NCBI GenBank assembly: GCA_003255745.1 | Contig: QKYL01000162.1 | Coordinates: forward strand, 38,734 to 102,733 | DNA length: 64,000 nucleotides | From: Paracoccus saliphilus | Lineage (GTDB): Bacteria; Pseudomonadota; Alphaproteobacteria; Rhodobacterales; Rhodobacteraceae | Reading direction: 5' to 3' | Shown here: positions 18,131 to 26,116 of the stretch, one piece after another | Numbering within the stretch: the first letter of the stretch is position 1 | Layout of the letters: every line of letters starts with the position of its first letter | The notes under the pieces: generated by a model | What the model was told of the DNA's origin: nothing | The model's database searches: none | What the model saw: only the letters and a program-made list of their open reading frames with translations | Position numbers and translations under genes: made by a program

Positions 18131-18213
18131 CCTAGGGTCACGGGAACCGGCCCAGCAAATCCTGCGTTTTGACTGCATATCCGCAAACGGAACCCAATGA
18201 AAGGCCCTGGATC

Positions 18214-18642
18214 ATGACCCGCACCGCCCCCCGCATCGCCCGCCTTGCAATGGCCGGCAGCGTCGCGCTGCTGATGGCCATGCCCGCCATGGCCGCCAGC
18301 CGCCCCGACCAGCCCGTCCAAGGCTGGAGCGCGATGCAAGGTACCGATACCGCCACGCTGCTGAACGACGTTCAGACCATGCCCCTGTCGGAATTGGCGG
18401 TCGAGGATCAGCCTTATTGCGCCACCGATGACGAGATCGCCAAGACGCTGGCCAAGGATTTCAATGAACGTCCTGTGGACACGGCCGGGGCTGGCGGGAC
18501 CGAGTTGTGGGGGTCCGATCAGATGGGAACCTGGACGCTGGTCGCGGCACGTGCCGATGACACCAGTTGCATCATCGCGTCAGGCATCGGCTACAGCGAC
18601 CAGAAAAATGCGGCCCTGTTCTATCGGACGGCTGGTCTCTGA
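18214..18642 (+). CDS. Small exported protein of unknown function
   Basis: 142-residue protein with a clear signal peptide (RIARLAMAGSVALLMAMPAMAA). The mature part of about 110 residues has two cysteines, in QPYCATDDE and DTSCIIASG, that could form a disulfide, and a GTWTLVAA strand. No catalytic motif is recognised. ATG 18214 is chosen because the signal peptide starts there; an in-frame ATG at 18169 would add 15 residues. It stands alone, 83 bases after the kinase gene and convergent with the amino acid ABC operon. Its stop codon ends at the base before that operon's last stop, so the two transcripts meet end to end. Confidence 0.75.
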   Translation: MTRTAPRIARLAMAGSVALLMAMPAMAASRPDQPVQGWSAMQGTDTATLLNDVQTMPLSELAVEDQPYCATDDEIAKTLAKDFNERPVDTAGAGGTELWGSDQMGTWTLVAARADDTSCIIASGIGYSDQKNAALFYRTAGL

Positions 18643-19383
18643 TCAGCCGACACGGCGCAGAAAGGCACGGGTGCGGTCATCCTGCGCGCGTCCGAACATT
18701 TGTTCGGGCGGTCCCTGCTCGACGATACGCCCGCCCTCCATGAAAACCACCCGGTCGGCGATCTCGCGGGCAAACTGCATCTCGTGGGTCACGATCAACA
18801 TCGTCTGGCGACCATCAGCAATGCGCCGGATCAGGTCCAGCACCTCGCCCACCCATTCAGGGTCTAGGGCGCTGGTCGGTTCATCGAACAGCATCAGGTC
18901 AGCATCCAGCGCCATGGCGCGACCAATCCCGACACGCTGCTGCTGCCCCCCCGACATTGCCGCCGGAAAGCTGTCACCGCGATCAGCCAAACCGATCTGT
19001 GACAGGATGTCATCGGCTTCTTCCCTTGCCTTGGCGGCTGGCCAACCGCGTACGGTGGTCAGACCTTCCATGATATTGGCCCGCGCTGTCTTGTTGGCGA
19101 AGAGAGCATAGTTCTGGAACACGAAGCCCGTGCGCCGCCGCAGGGCCAGCACGTCTGCCCGGCTGGCACGTGCGGCATCGACACTTAGATCGCCAAGCCG
19201 GATGATCCCCTGGTCAGGCTGGTCCAGATAGTTCAGGCAGCGCAGCAGGGTGGATTTCCCGGTACCGGAAGGACCAATGATCGCCACCCGCTCTCCGGGT
19301 TCCAGGCACAGGTCGATGCCGTCCAGCACCGTGTTCTGCCCAAAACGCTTGACCAACCCGGTGATCTCGATCTGGCATTTCAT
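18643..19383 (-). CDS. Polar amino acid ABC transporter ATP-binding protein
   Basis: 246-residue ATPase of the GlnQ/HisP/TcyC family, with Walker A GPSGTGKST, signature MSGGQQQRVGIGRA, Walker B LMLFDEPTSALDPE and H-loop IVTHEMQFAR. It is the last gene of a three-gene binding protein-permease-ATPase operon and overlaps the permease stop by 4 bases (ATGA). The binding protein suggests cystine or a related polar amino acid as substrate. Confidence 0.92.
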   Translation of the reverse strand: MKCQIEITGLVKRFGQNTVLDGIDLCLEPGERVAIIGPSGTGKSTLLRCLNYLDQPDQGIIRLGDLSVDAARASRADVLALRRRTGFVFQNYALFANKTARANIMEGLTTVRGWPAAKAREEADDILSQIGLADRGDSFPAAMSGGQQQRVGIGRAMALDADLMLFDEPTSALDPEWVGEVLDLIRRIADGRQTMLIVTHEMQFAREIADRVVFMEGGRIVEQGPPEQMFGRAQDDRTRAFLRRVG

Positions 19384-20054
19384 CGCGCCACTGCCTTTCC
19401 AAGCCGCATCTCCAGCCGGCGCTGGCCGACCGACAGGGTTTCCACGATCACCCAGTAGAACAGGGCCACCACCAGGAACGCCTCAAGATAAAGAAAGCTG
19501 CCGGCCGCCTCTTTCTGGGCCGCGCCCATCATCTCGGTCACGCCAAGGGTGAAGGCGAGCGAGGTGCTTTTGATCATGTCGATGAAGTAGTTCATCAGCG
19601 TGGGCGCCGCCGTCCGGGCGGCCTGGGGCAGGATGATCCGCCGCAAAAGCTGTCCTTGCGTCATGCCGATGGACTGCGCGGCCTCCCACTGGCTGCGGTC
19701 CACGCCCAGGATCGCGCCGCGAATGCTTTCGGCCATATAGGCCGAGAAATGCAGCGTCAGTCCGATGATCGCCGCAGTGACGCCGTTGATTCCGGTCATC
19801 GCGGGCACCACCTGCGGCAGGCCGAAATAGAACAGGAACAACTGCACCAGCAGCGGCGTCCCGCGGAAAAAGCTGATGAACACCGCCACCACGCGGTCCA
19901 GGACCGGTACGCGCAGCACGCGCACGATGGCCAGTATCGCGGCCAGTGCCAGTGCCGCGATCATGGCCACAATGGCCATGAACAGCGTCAGCGGCACATA
20001 GTTCGCGATCACCGGAACCAGGTCCAGCATGTAGGCGGTGTCCAGCGGCCTCAT
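19380..20054 (-). CDS. Polar amino acid ABC transporter permease
   Basis: 224-residue HisM/GlnP-type permease with about five helices and the EAA loop (SIGMTQGQLLRRIILPQAARTA). The segment FRGTPLLVQLFLFYFGLP is characteristic of this family. It has a single permease gene, so it probably works as a homodimer. It lies 3 bases after the binding-protein gene. Confidence 0.92.
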   Translation of the reverse strand: MRPLDTAYMLDLVPVIANYVPLTLFMAIVAMIAALALAAILAIVRVLRVPVLDRVVAVFISFFRGTPLLVQLFLFYFGLPQVVPAMTGINGVTAAIIGLTLHFSAYMAESIRGAILGVDRSQWEAAQSIGMTQGQLLRRIILPQAARTAAPTLMNYFIDMIKSTSLAFTLGVTEMMGAAQKEAAGSFLYLEAFLVVALFYWVIVETLSVGQRRLEMRLGKAVAR

Positions 20055-20057
20055 CGC

Positions 20058-20849
20058 TTATTCGGTCGCAGCATCGGCCGTTTCGGCAGGGGCCGCACCT
20101 TCGCCAGGGGCGGTCACGTCCGCGTCCAGCCATTTCTGCGAGATCTCGGCCAGCGCGCCGTTGTCCTTCAGCGTCGTGATGGCAGCATCCACGCGATCGC
20201 GCAGGGCCTGGCCCTCAGCGTCGTTGCGGAAAGGCAGGGCGTTGCGAATCTCGGAGAACGGCTGGCCGGCCAGCGCCAGCGGCAGCGGGCTTTCCTTGAT
20301 CACCTGGGCCGAGGAGACCCGGTCCATTACGAAGGCATCGACGCGGCCAAGGGCAGTGTCTTGTTCAATGTTGCTTTCATAGGTGCGGATGTCGATCTCG
20401 TCAGCATAAGGCAGTTCGCGCAGCAGCTGTTCATAGTTCGACCCCAGGTTCACGGCGACCGAGCGGCCCTTGAGGCTTTCCGGGCCGGTAATTTCCTCTT
20501 CGTTGCCGGCCTTCACCACCACCTGCGCGCCGTCATAGACATAGGGCTGGGTAAAGGCGAACTTGGCCTCGCGCTCGGGCGTGATGGTGATCTGGTTGGC
20601 GATCGTGTCGATGCGCCCGGATTCCAATGCGCCGATGAGGCCGGAAAAGGACATGGTGACAAACTCGACCTCGTCGCCGGTTTCCTCGGCAACGGCGTTC
20701 AGGAAGTCGACCTCAAAGCCCTGCAACTCGTCCGCGCGGGTGAAGGTGAATGGGAAATAGCCTCCGGACATGCCCACGCGGATCGTGTCGGCGGCGGCGG
20801 GCAGGGCGGTGGTCAGGGCCAGAACGGCGGCGACGGCGAGGTTGCGCAT
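20058..20849 (-). CDS. Polar amino acid (cystine-like) periplasmic binding protein
   Basis: 263-residue binding protein with a signal peptide (MRNLAVAAVLALTTALPAAA) and the family-3 solute-binding fold: GYFPFTFTRADELQGFEVDF, ITITPEREAKFAFTQPYV, SLKGRSVAVNLGSNYEQ, VDAFVMDR. The pattern resembles the FliY/TcyA cystine-binding branch. An unusual alanine/glutamate-rich tail of about 18 residues follows the fold. It is first in its operon, and a 186-base gap upstream probably holds the promoter. Confidence 0.88.
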   Translation of the reverse strand: MRNLAVAAVLALTTALPAAADTIRVGMSGGYFPFTFTRADELQGFEVDFLNAVAEETGDEVEFVTMSFSGLIGALESGRIDTIANQITITPEREAKFAFTQPYVYDGAQVVVKAGNEEEITGPESLKGRSVAVNLGSNYEQLLRELPYADEIDIRTYESNIEQDTALGRVDAFVMDRVSSAQVIKESPLPLALAGQPFSEIRNALPFRNDAEGQALRDRVDAAITTLKDNGALAEISQKWLDADVTAPGEGAAPAETADAATE

Positions 20850-21035
20850 CGAAATTCTCCTTTGTGTTCTTGCCCCTTAAGGTGCGGGTTCGGCCGGTGG
20901 ATCGCAACCGTTTGCGCGGAAATAAGGACCGCGTTGCCGCCGCGCGCCGTCCCGAGGGAAGGGCATGTCACGGGTAACGGCAGGGCCGGAACATCGTTCC
21001 CGCAGCCCGACATATTGCCAAATGTTAACGCACGC

Positions 21036-21656
21036 CTAGGCTTTGATCACCATCGCCTTGATCGCGCTGACATGAGAGGGCGCGGCGGCCAGCGTATCGG
21101 CAGCCAGCGCCTCGGCCGCGGGCAACAGGTCGGGTCCCGGCACGATCCGGTCGACAAGGCCCCAGGCCAGGGCCTCGGGTGCCTCGATCTTTGCGCCGGC
21201 CATCAGGATCATCTTGGCGCGCGCCGGCCCGACCAGCCGGACCAACCGGGCCGGATCGCTTGGCTGCGGCAGAAAGCCCAGCTTCATGACCGGATAGAAG
21301 AAACGCGCCTCGGGGACGGCCAGTCGGATGTCGCAGGCCAGCACCATGCCGAAGGCACCGCCGGCCAGCGTGCCGTTCAACGCTGCGATGGTCAGGCAGG
21401 GCATCGCGGCCATGCGCGCCGACAGCACCTCCCATTCCGGCGCGGTGGCCAGCCCGGCGCGCGCCTTGTCCAGGTCCGCGCCGGCGGAAAAGACCTTGCC
21501 CGCCCCCGTCAGGATCACAGCCTGCGAGCCGGCGGCCGCGGCCTGATCCAGTGCCGTGGCAAGGTCGCGCAGCATGGCCCCGGTCAAGGAATTTGCCTTG
21601 TCCGGGCGGTCGATGGTCAGCAGGGACAGGCCCCCGCGCTGCTGGTTGTGGATCAC
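21036..21656 (-). CDS. Short enoyl-CoA hydratase/isomerase-family protein lacking the usual catalytic glutamates
   Basis: 206-residue crotonase-fold protein; the family is usually about 255-265 residues, so the C-terminal helical region is missing or reduced. The oxyanion-hole segments are present (AVILTGAGKVFSAGADLDKA and LNGTLAGGAFGMVLACDIRLA). The glutamate expected in GGxxEL is replaced (GGAFGM), and the second catalytic glutamate expected in PE of FxxPE reads FFYPV. Hydratase activity is therefore doubtful; an isomerase, thioesterase or binding role is possible. The frame ends in a normal stop and shows no frameshift. It is divergent from the DUF2125-like gene, with 76 bases between the starts. 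Confidence 0.82.
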   Translation of the reverse strand: MIHNQQRGGLSLLTIDRPDKANSLTGAMLRDLATALDQAAAAGSQAVILTGAGKVFSAGADLDKARAGLATAPEWEVLSARMAAMPCLTIAALNGTLAGGAFGMVLACDIRLAVPEARFFYPVMKLGFLPQPSDPARLVRLVGPARAKMILMAGAKIEAPEALAWGLVDRIVPGPDLLPAAEALAADTLAAAPSHVSAIKAMVIKA

Positions 21657-21732
21657 GACTTGTTCCCTTTCCCTTTCAGCGCCACTGTGTCAGGAATGCC
21701 ACGGACTCCCAGGATTGCGAAAGGTATCTGCC

Positions 21733-23256
21733 ATGTTCCGCTCCCTTTCAACCTCGGCCATCGCGCTGGTTCTGGGCGCAGCCCCGGTGCTGGCCGATGT
21801 CACCCCCGCCCAGGTCTGGGAAAATCTGCGCCAGAGCTACGAGGACATGGGCTATCGGGTGCAGGTGGGTGAAGAGCAGGTATCGGGCGATACCCTCACG
21901 CTGAACAACATCACCTTGCGGTCGGCCAGCGCGGATGCGGCGGATGCCACCTTTACCCTGCCGGGGCTGGTGCTGCAGCAGCAGGGTGGCGATGTGCGTT
22001 CCGTCGTGGAAAGCCCCATGACCGTCCAGATGCGCGACACCGATCCAGACGGCGAGGAGGTAGGTTTTGCGCTGACGATCACTGCGCCCGGCAACGAGAT
22101 CATCTCTTCCGGCAGTCCCGAGGCGATGGAGCATCGGTACACGATGCCCACATTGACAATGGAAGGGCGCGCGCTGGATGCCGTGAACGAGACGCCTGTC
22201 AAGGTGACCGTCACCGACATCCAGGGCCGCCAGACCAGCAGCCAGGCCGCCGACGGCAGCAGCCAGCAGTCGACCCAGGCCACGGCCGCCGCCGCCGATC
22301 TGTCCATCACGGCCGAGGGACCGTCCGAAGTCGAGGGCGCGTCGGAGGCAACCGACAGCTTTGCCGCGACCCTCAGCATCAAGGATCTAGCGATTTCCGG
22401 CACCAGTTCAGCACCGGGCGGCGATGTCGACTTTGCCTCTCAACCCGAGGCGGCCCTTGCCGCGGGTTTCGCAGCCCAGGGTACCTTCACAATGGGCGCC
22501 CTGTCCGGCAGCTTCCAGTCAAGCACCGCCGACGAAGAGGGTCTGGCCCAGGACAGCGAAGGCAGCTTTGCGGCCGACAAGGCCAGCGTGGCCGTGGCGA
22601 TCAGCGACGACGGCCTGACCTACGAGGCCAGCGCCGCCGACGTCGAGACGCAGATCACCTCATCCGAGATGCCCTTCCCGCTGGCCTATGCGGTCGAGGA
22701 GAACTCGTTCCGGCTGGCCTTCCCGACCGTCGCGTCGCAGGAGGAACAGCCCTTTGCCTTTTCATACACCCTCAAGGGGCTGACCCTGGACGACGCAATC
22801 TGGCAGTCCTTTGACCCGGAAGGCGCCCTGTCCCGTGACCCGGCCAACCTGACCTTGGACCTGGAGGGCATGGCGGTTCTGGCGCAGAGCTTCCTGAACC
22901 CGGACTTTGCCGAGGGCGAAGAGACGCCCCAGATGCCAATGTCGCCCCGCAGCCTGACGATCAACGACCTGTCGCTGAACGCCCTGGGCGCGAATGCGGA
23001 ACTGGACGGGCAGCTGACCTTCGGCGACGATCCCAGCCAGCCGGTGGGCACGATCACCGGGACCTTCTCGGGGATCAACGGGCTGATGGACAACCTGGTG
23101 GCGATGGGTATCGTTCCGCAGGAACAGCTCATGGGCGCGCGGATGATGCTGGCGATGTTCGCCCGCCCGGTCGAGGGCCAGCCCGACCAGCTGCAGACCG
23201 AACTGAAGTTCGTCGAGGGCGGATCGATCTACGCCAATGGCCAGCAGGTCAAGTAA
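21733..23256 (+). CDS. DUF2125-like exported protein
   Basis: 507-residue protein with a signal peptide (MFRSLSTSAIALVLGAAPVLA), directly followed by DVTPAQVWENLRQSYEDMGY, the typical opening of DUF2125 proteins of Rhodobacteraceae. The mature part is acidic and rich in Ser, Ala and Thr, with long beta-strand-like repeats. The conserved C-terminal block includes PRSLTINDLSLNALGANAELDGQ. No enzyme motif is seen, and location is probably periplasmic. The family's general shape is reminiscent of AsmA/lipid-transfer-like beta proteins, but that is speculation. Confidence 0.82.
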   Translation: MFRSLSTSAIALVLGAAPVLADVTPAQVWENLRQSYEDMGYRVQVGEEQVSGDTLTLNNITLRSASADAADATFTLPGLVLQQQGGDVRSVVESPMTVQMRDTDPDGEEVGFALTITAPGNEIISSGSPEAMEHRYTMPTLTMEGRALDAVNETPVKVTVTDIQGRQTSSQAADGSSQQSTQATAAAADLSITAEGPSEVEGASEATDSFAATLSIKDLAISGTSSAPGGDVDFASQPEAALAAGFAAQGTFTMGALSGSFQSSTADEEGLAQDSEGSFAADKASVAVAISDDGLTYEASAADVETQITSSEMPFPLAYAVEENSFRLAFPTVASQEEQPFAFSYTLKGLTLDDAIWQSFDPEGALSRDPANLTLDLEGMAVLAQSFLNPDFAEGEETPQMPMSPRSLTINDLSLNALGANAELDGQLTFGDDPSQPVGTITGTFSGINGLMDNLVAMGIVPQEQLMGARMMLAMFARPVEGQPDQLQTELKFVEGGSIYANGQQVK

Positions 23257-23333
23257 CTGCCCCGCATCGGGGCTTGGGGCCGGGGGGGCATCTTCCGGCC
23301 TGTTTCAATGCAGCGCCACAGCACGAGAACCGC

Positions 23334-24698
23334 ATGAGCGTGAATCCCGCCGATCCCAATCGATTGAAGAACCTGGCCGAGGCGCTGGTGCAGGCGGCCA
23401 GACGGGCCGGTGCAGATCAGGCCGATGCCTTGGCGGTGGACGGCCGTTCGGTCGGCATCGACGTGCGTGCCGGGGGGCTGGAACAGGCCGAGCGGGCCGA
23501 GGGCGTGGAGATTGGCCTGCGCGTGTTGATCGGAGGAAGGCAGGCGGCGGTTTCCTCGTCCGATCACGGCGCAGAGGCGATCGCGCAAATGGCTGCGCGG
23601 GCCGTGGCCATGGCCCGCGAAACGCCGGTGGACGACTACCTGGGCTTGGCAGATCCGTCGCAGTTGGCGGTCCACCGCGATGGGCGCGACCTGCAGATGG
23701 CGGAAGATGCTGCCGAACCCGAACCTGCCGTCCTGCAGGACATGGCGCTGCGGGCCGAGGCCGCCGCGCTTTCGGTCACGGGGATCTCGCAGGTGGAAAG
23801 CGCCAATGCCAGCTACAGCCACCGGCGCATGTGGCTGGCGGCATCCAACGGCTTTTCGGGCGGATATATCCGCACAAGCCATGCGCTTTCGGCAGTGTCG
23901 ATCACTGGCGAGGGCCTGAAGATGGAGCGGGACTACGCGGGCGAATCCCGCGTCTTTGCTGCCGACCTGCCCAGCCCGGAACAGATCGGGTCACTGGCGG
24001 CGGAACGCACCTTGGCCCGGGCCGGGGCCCGCAGGCCGCCGACGGGCGCCTTTCCCATCCTTTATGACCGGCGTGTCTCCGCCTCGCTGATCGGGCATCT
24101 GCTGGCGGCCGTGAACGGTTCGGCCATCGCCCGCGGGGCCAGCTGGCTGCGCCGCGACCTGGGCGAGGCGGTGCTGCCCGCAGGCATGGACCTGACCGAG
24201 GATCCGCTGCGCCCGCGTTATCCCTCGTCACGTCCCTTTGATGCCGAAGGGCTGCCGACCCGCGCGCGCAGGATCGTCGCGGCAGGCGTGTTGCAGGGCT
24301 GGACGCTGGACCTGGCCACCGCGCGCAAGCTGGGGATGGACAGCACGGCCTCGGCGGCGCGCGGGCTGGCCTCGGCGCCCGGACCCAGCCACAGCAACGT
24401 GATCCTGTCGCCGGGCCAATTTAGCCAGGATGATCTGGTGTCCCAGATGGGGCGCGGCCTGATCGTGACTTCGATGCTGGGTGCGTCCGTCAACGGAACA
24501 ACAGGCGACTACTCCCGAGGTGCGGCCGGATTCTGGGTGGAAAACGGCCAGATCACCTATCCCGTCAATGAATGCACCATTGCCGGCAACCTGCGCGAGA
24601 TGCTGATGACGCTGATCGCGGCTGATGACGCGCTGCCCTGGCGCGGCATCGAGGCGCCCAGCCTGCTGGTCGAAGGCATGACCGTTGCAGGGGCCTGA
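23334..24698 (+). CDS. pmbA: PmbA/TldE-family metalloprotease subunit
   Basis: 454-residue TldD/PmbA family protein. In Escherichia coli TldD and TldE (PmbA) form a heteromeric metalloprotease that processes peptides such as microcin B17 and CcdA. Recognisable blocks are DQADALAVDGRSVGIDVRAG near the N-terminus, SRPFDAEGLPTRARRIVAAGVLQGW, GDYSRGAAGFWVENGQITYPVNECTIAGNL and EAPSLLVEGMTVAGA at the C-terminus. It lacks the HExxxH zinc site of TldD, as expected for the TldE partner. A tldD gene is not in the window. Its end overlaps the start of cysQ by 14 bases. Confidence 0.91.
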   Translation: MSVNPADPNRLKNLAEALVQAARRAGADQADALAVDGRSVGIDVRAGGLEQAERAEGVEIGLRVLIGGRQAAVSSSDHGAEAIAQMAARAVAMARETPVDDYLGLADPSQLAVHRDGRDLQMAEDAAEPEPAVLQDMALRAEAAALSVTGISQVESANASYSHRRMWLAASNGFSGGYIRTSHALSAVSITGEGLKMERDYAGESRVFAADLPSPEQIGSLAAERTLARAGARRPPTGAFPILYDRRVSASLIGHLLAAVNGSAIARGASWLRRDLGEAVLPAGMDLTEDPLRPRYPSSRPFDAEGLPTRARRIVAAGVLQGWTLDLATARKLGMDSTASAARGLASAPGPSHSNVILSPGQFSQDDLVSQMGRGLIVTSMLGASVNGTTGDYSRGAAGFWVENGQITYPVNECTIAGNLREMLMTLIAADDALPWRGIEAPSLLVEGMTVAGA

Positions 24699-25461
24699 GG
24701 CCGACCTGCACCTGCTGGCCGAGGCCGCCGCCGAGGCGGGTCAAATCGCGATGCGCTTCTGGCGTCAGGACCCGGTCACCTGGGACAAGGGCGGCGGTGC
24801 CGGTCCGGTGACCGAGGCTGACCTGGCCGTCAACGATGCGTTGCAGGCCGGTTTGATGGGTGCCCGGCCCGATTACGGTTGGCTGTCCGAGGAAAGCGAG
24901 GCCGACCCATCCCGGCAGGACGCCCGGCGGTGCTTCATCATCGATCCGATCGACGGCACCCGCGCCTTCATCGACGGGCAGGAAGGGTTTTCCCATTCGC
25001 TGGCCGTGGCCGAGGGCGAGCGGATCATCGCGGCGGTGGTTCACCTTCCGGTGCTGGACTTGACCTATACCGCCTTCGCCCAAGGGCCCGCGCTGTTGAA
25101 CGGTCAGCCCATCGCGCCAACCGACTGCGACATTCAAGGCGCCCGCGTGCTGACCTATCGCGCGGTGTCGGACCTGCACCACTGGCGCGGCCCGGTGCCG
25201 ACCTTTCGCCGCGAATTTCGGTCATCGCTGGCGTGGCGGCTGTGCCTGGCCGCTGAGGGACGCTTCGATGCGGCGCTGTCGTTGCGGGCGGCGTGGGAGT
25301 GGGACATCGCGGCAGGCAGCCTGATCGCCGAAAGGGCTGGCGCGCAGGCCACCGACCGCCGGGGCCACCCGATGCGCTTCAACAGCACGCGGGCGCAGGT
25401 GGACGGGCTGGTCGTCGCCGGCCCGCGCCTGCACCGGCAGATGCTGGACGCCCTGGCTTAG
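24685..25461 (+). CDS. cysQ: 3'(2'),5'-bisphosphate nucleotidase / inositol monophosphatase-family CysQ
   Basis: 258-residue member of the lithium-sensitive, Mg-dependent phosphatase family. It shows the metal-binding motifs SEESEAD (first site), DPIDGTRAFIDG and WEWDIAAGSLIAERAGA. CysQ hydrolyses adenosine 3',5'-bisphosphate from sulfate assimilation. The start must be TTG at 24685: an in-frame TGA sits two codons upstream at 24679, and the next ATG would remove the conserved N-terminal helix. The gene overlaps pmbA by 14 bases. It is convergent with pqiC, their stop codons overlapping by 4 bases. Confidence 0.88.
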   Translation: MQGPEADLHLLAEAAAEAGQIAMRFWRQDPVTWDKGGGAGPVTEADLAVNDALQAGLMGARPDYGWLSEESEADPSRQDARRCFIIDPIDGTRAFIDGQEGFSHSLAVAEGERIIAAVVHLPVLDLTYTAFAQGPALLNGQPIAPTDCDIQGARVLTYRAVSDLHHWRGPVPTFRREFRSSLAWRLCLAAEGRFDAALSLRAAWEWDIAAGSLIAERAGAQATDRRGHPMRFNSTRAQVDGLVVAGPRLHRQMLDALA

Positions 25462-26114
25462 AACAGCGGCGGCAGATCGAACGAGTCGGCGGCGTCAGGC
25501 TGTTGGGTGGCAATGGTCGCGCCGGGTCCCGACAGCGTGGCGATCTGCTGGGCCAGCAGCGAAATCGCCTGCCCCACTGCGGCTGCCGTCGCGGCAGGGG
25601 TCTGCGCCGCCATCGGAACCGTGATGTCAAAGCTGCGCGCGTGATTGGTGCCGCTGCCGGACAACCCGTCATCGGCCACGAAGTACCGCCCGCTGAGGCG
25701 GTAGACGTTGTTGGTTTGCGCCAAGGCGCGTTCGACCCGCACCTCCAGCACGCGGGCCGGCGGTTCGGCCAGGGGCCAAGGTTCGCCGATCACCGTGGCG
25801 CCCGACACCTCGCTGATCGCCCGGGCCAAGGCGATGGTGAAGGCGCGCGAGGGGGTGTCCGCCCAGAGGTTGCCGGGATTCGACCGGACCGCGCCATCCT
25901 CGGTCTGGAAGGCCACTTCCTGATCCGAGGCATAGTCTGGCAGGGACACATCCTTCAGTTCAGCCGTGCCAAGGCGGTTGGCGACGCTGATCCCGGTGGT
26001 CGGCGGGTCGATCAGATAGCGGCCGGTATCTTCCGGGTTTGAGCAGGCGCCCAGCAACGTGGAGCCCAGAAGGGCGATCAGCGGCAGGGAGATTGGGGCA
26101 GCGGGCAGAGTCAT
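25458..26114 (-). CDS. pqiC: PqiC-like lipoprotein of the Pqi transport system
   Basis: 218-residue lipoprotein with signal peptide and lipobox LLGAC (cysteine at about residue 24). In Escherichia coli PqiC is an outer membrane lipoprotein that docks the PqiB needle. The mature domain has the ABC-type transport auxiliary fold (RYLIDPPTT, LRLGTAEL-like strands, VSGATVIGEP, YRLSGRYFVADD). It follows pqiB by 2 bases. Confidence 0.9.
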   Translation of the reverse strand: MTLPAAPISLPLIALLGSTLLGACSNPEDTGRYLIDPPTTGISVANRLGTAELKDVSLPDYASDQEVAFQTEDGAVRSNPGNLWADTPSRAFTIALARAISEVSGATVIGEPWPLAEPPARVLEVRVERALAQTNNVYRLSGRYFVADDGLSGSGTNHARSFDITVPMAAQTPAATAAAVGQAISLLAQQIATLSGPGATIATQQPDAADSFDLPPLF

Positions 26115-26116
26115 GT

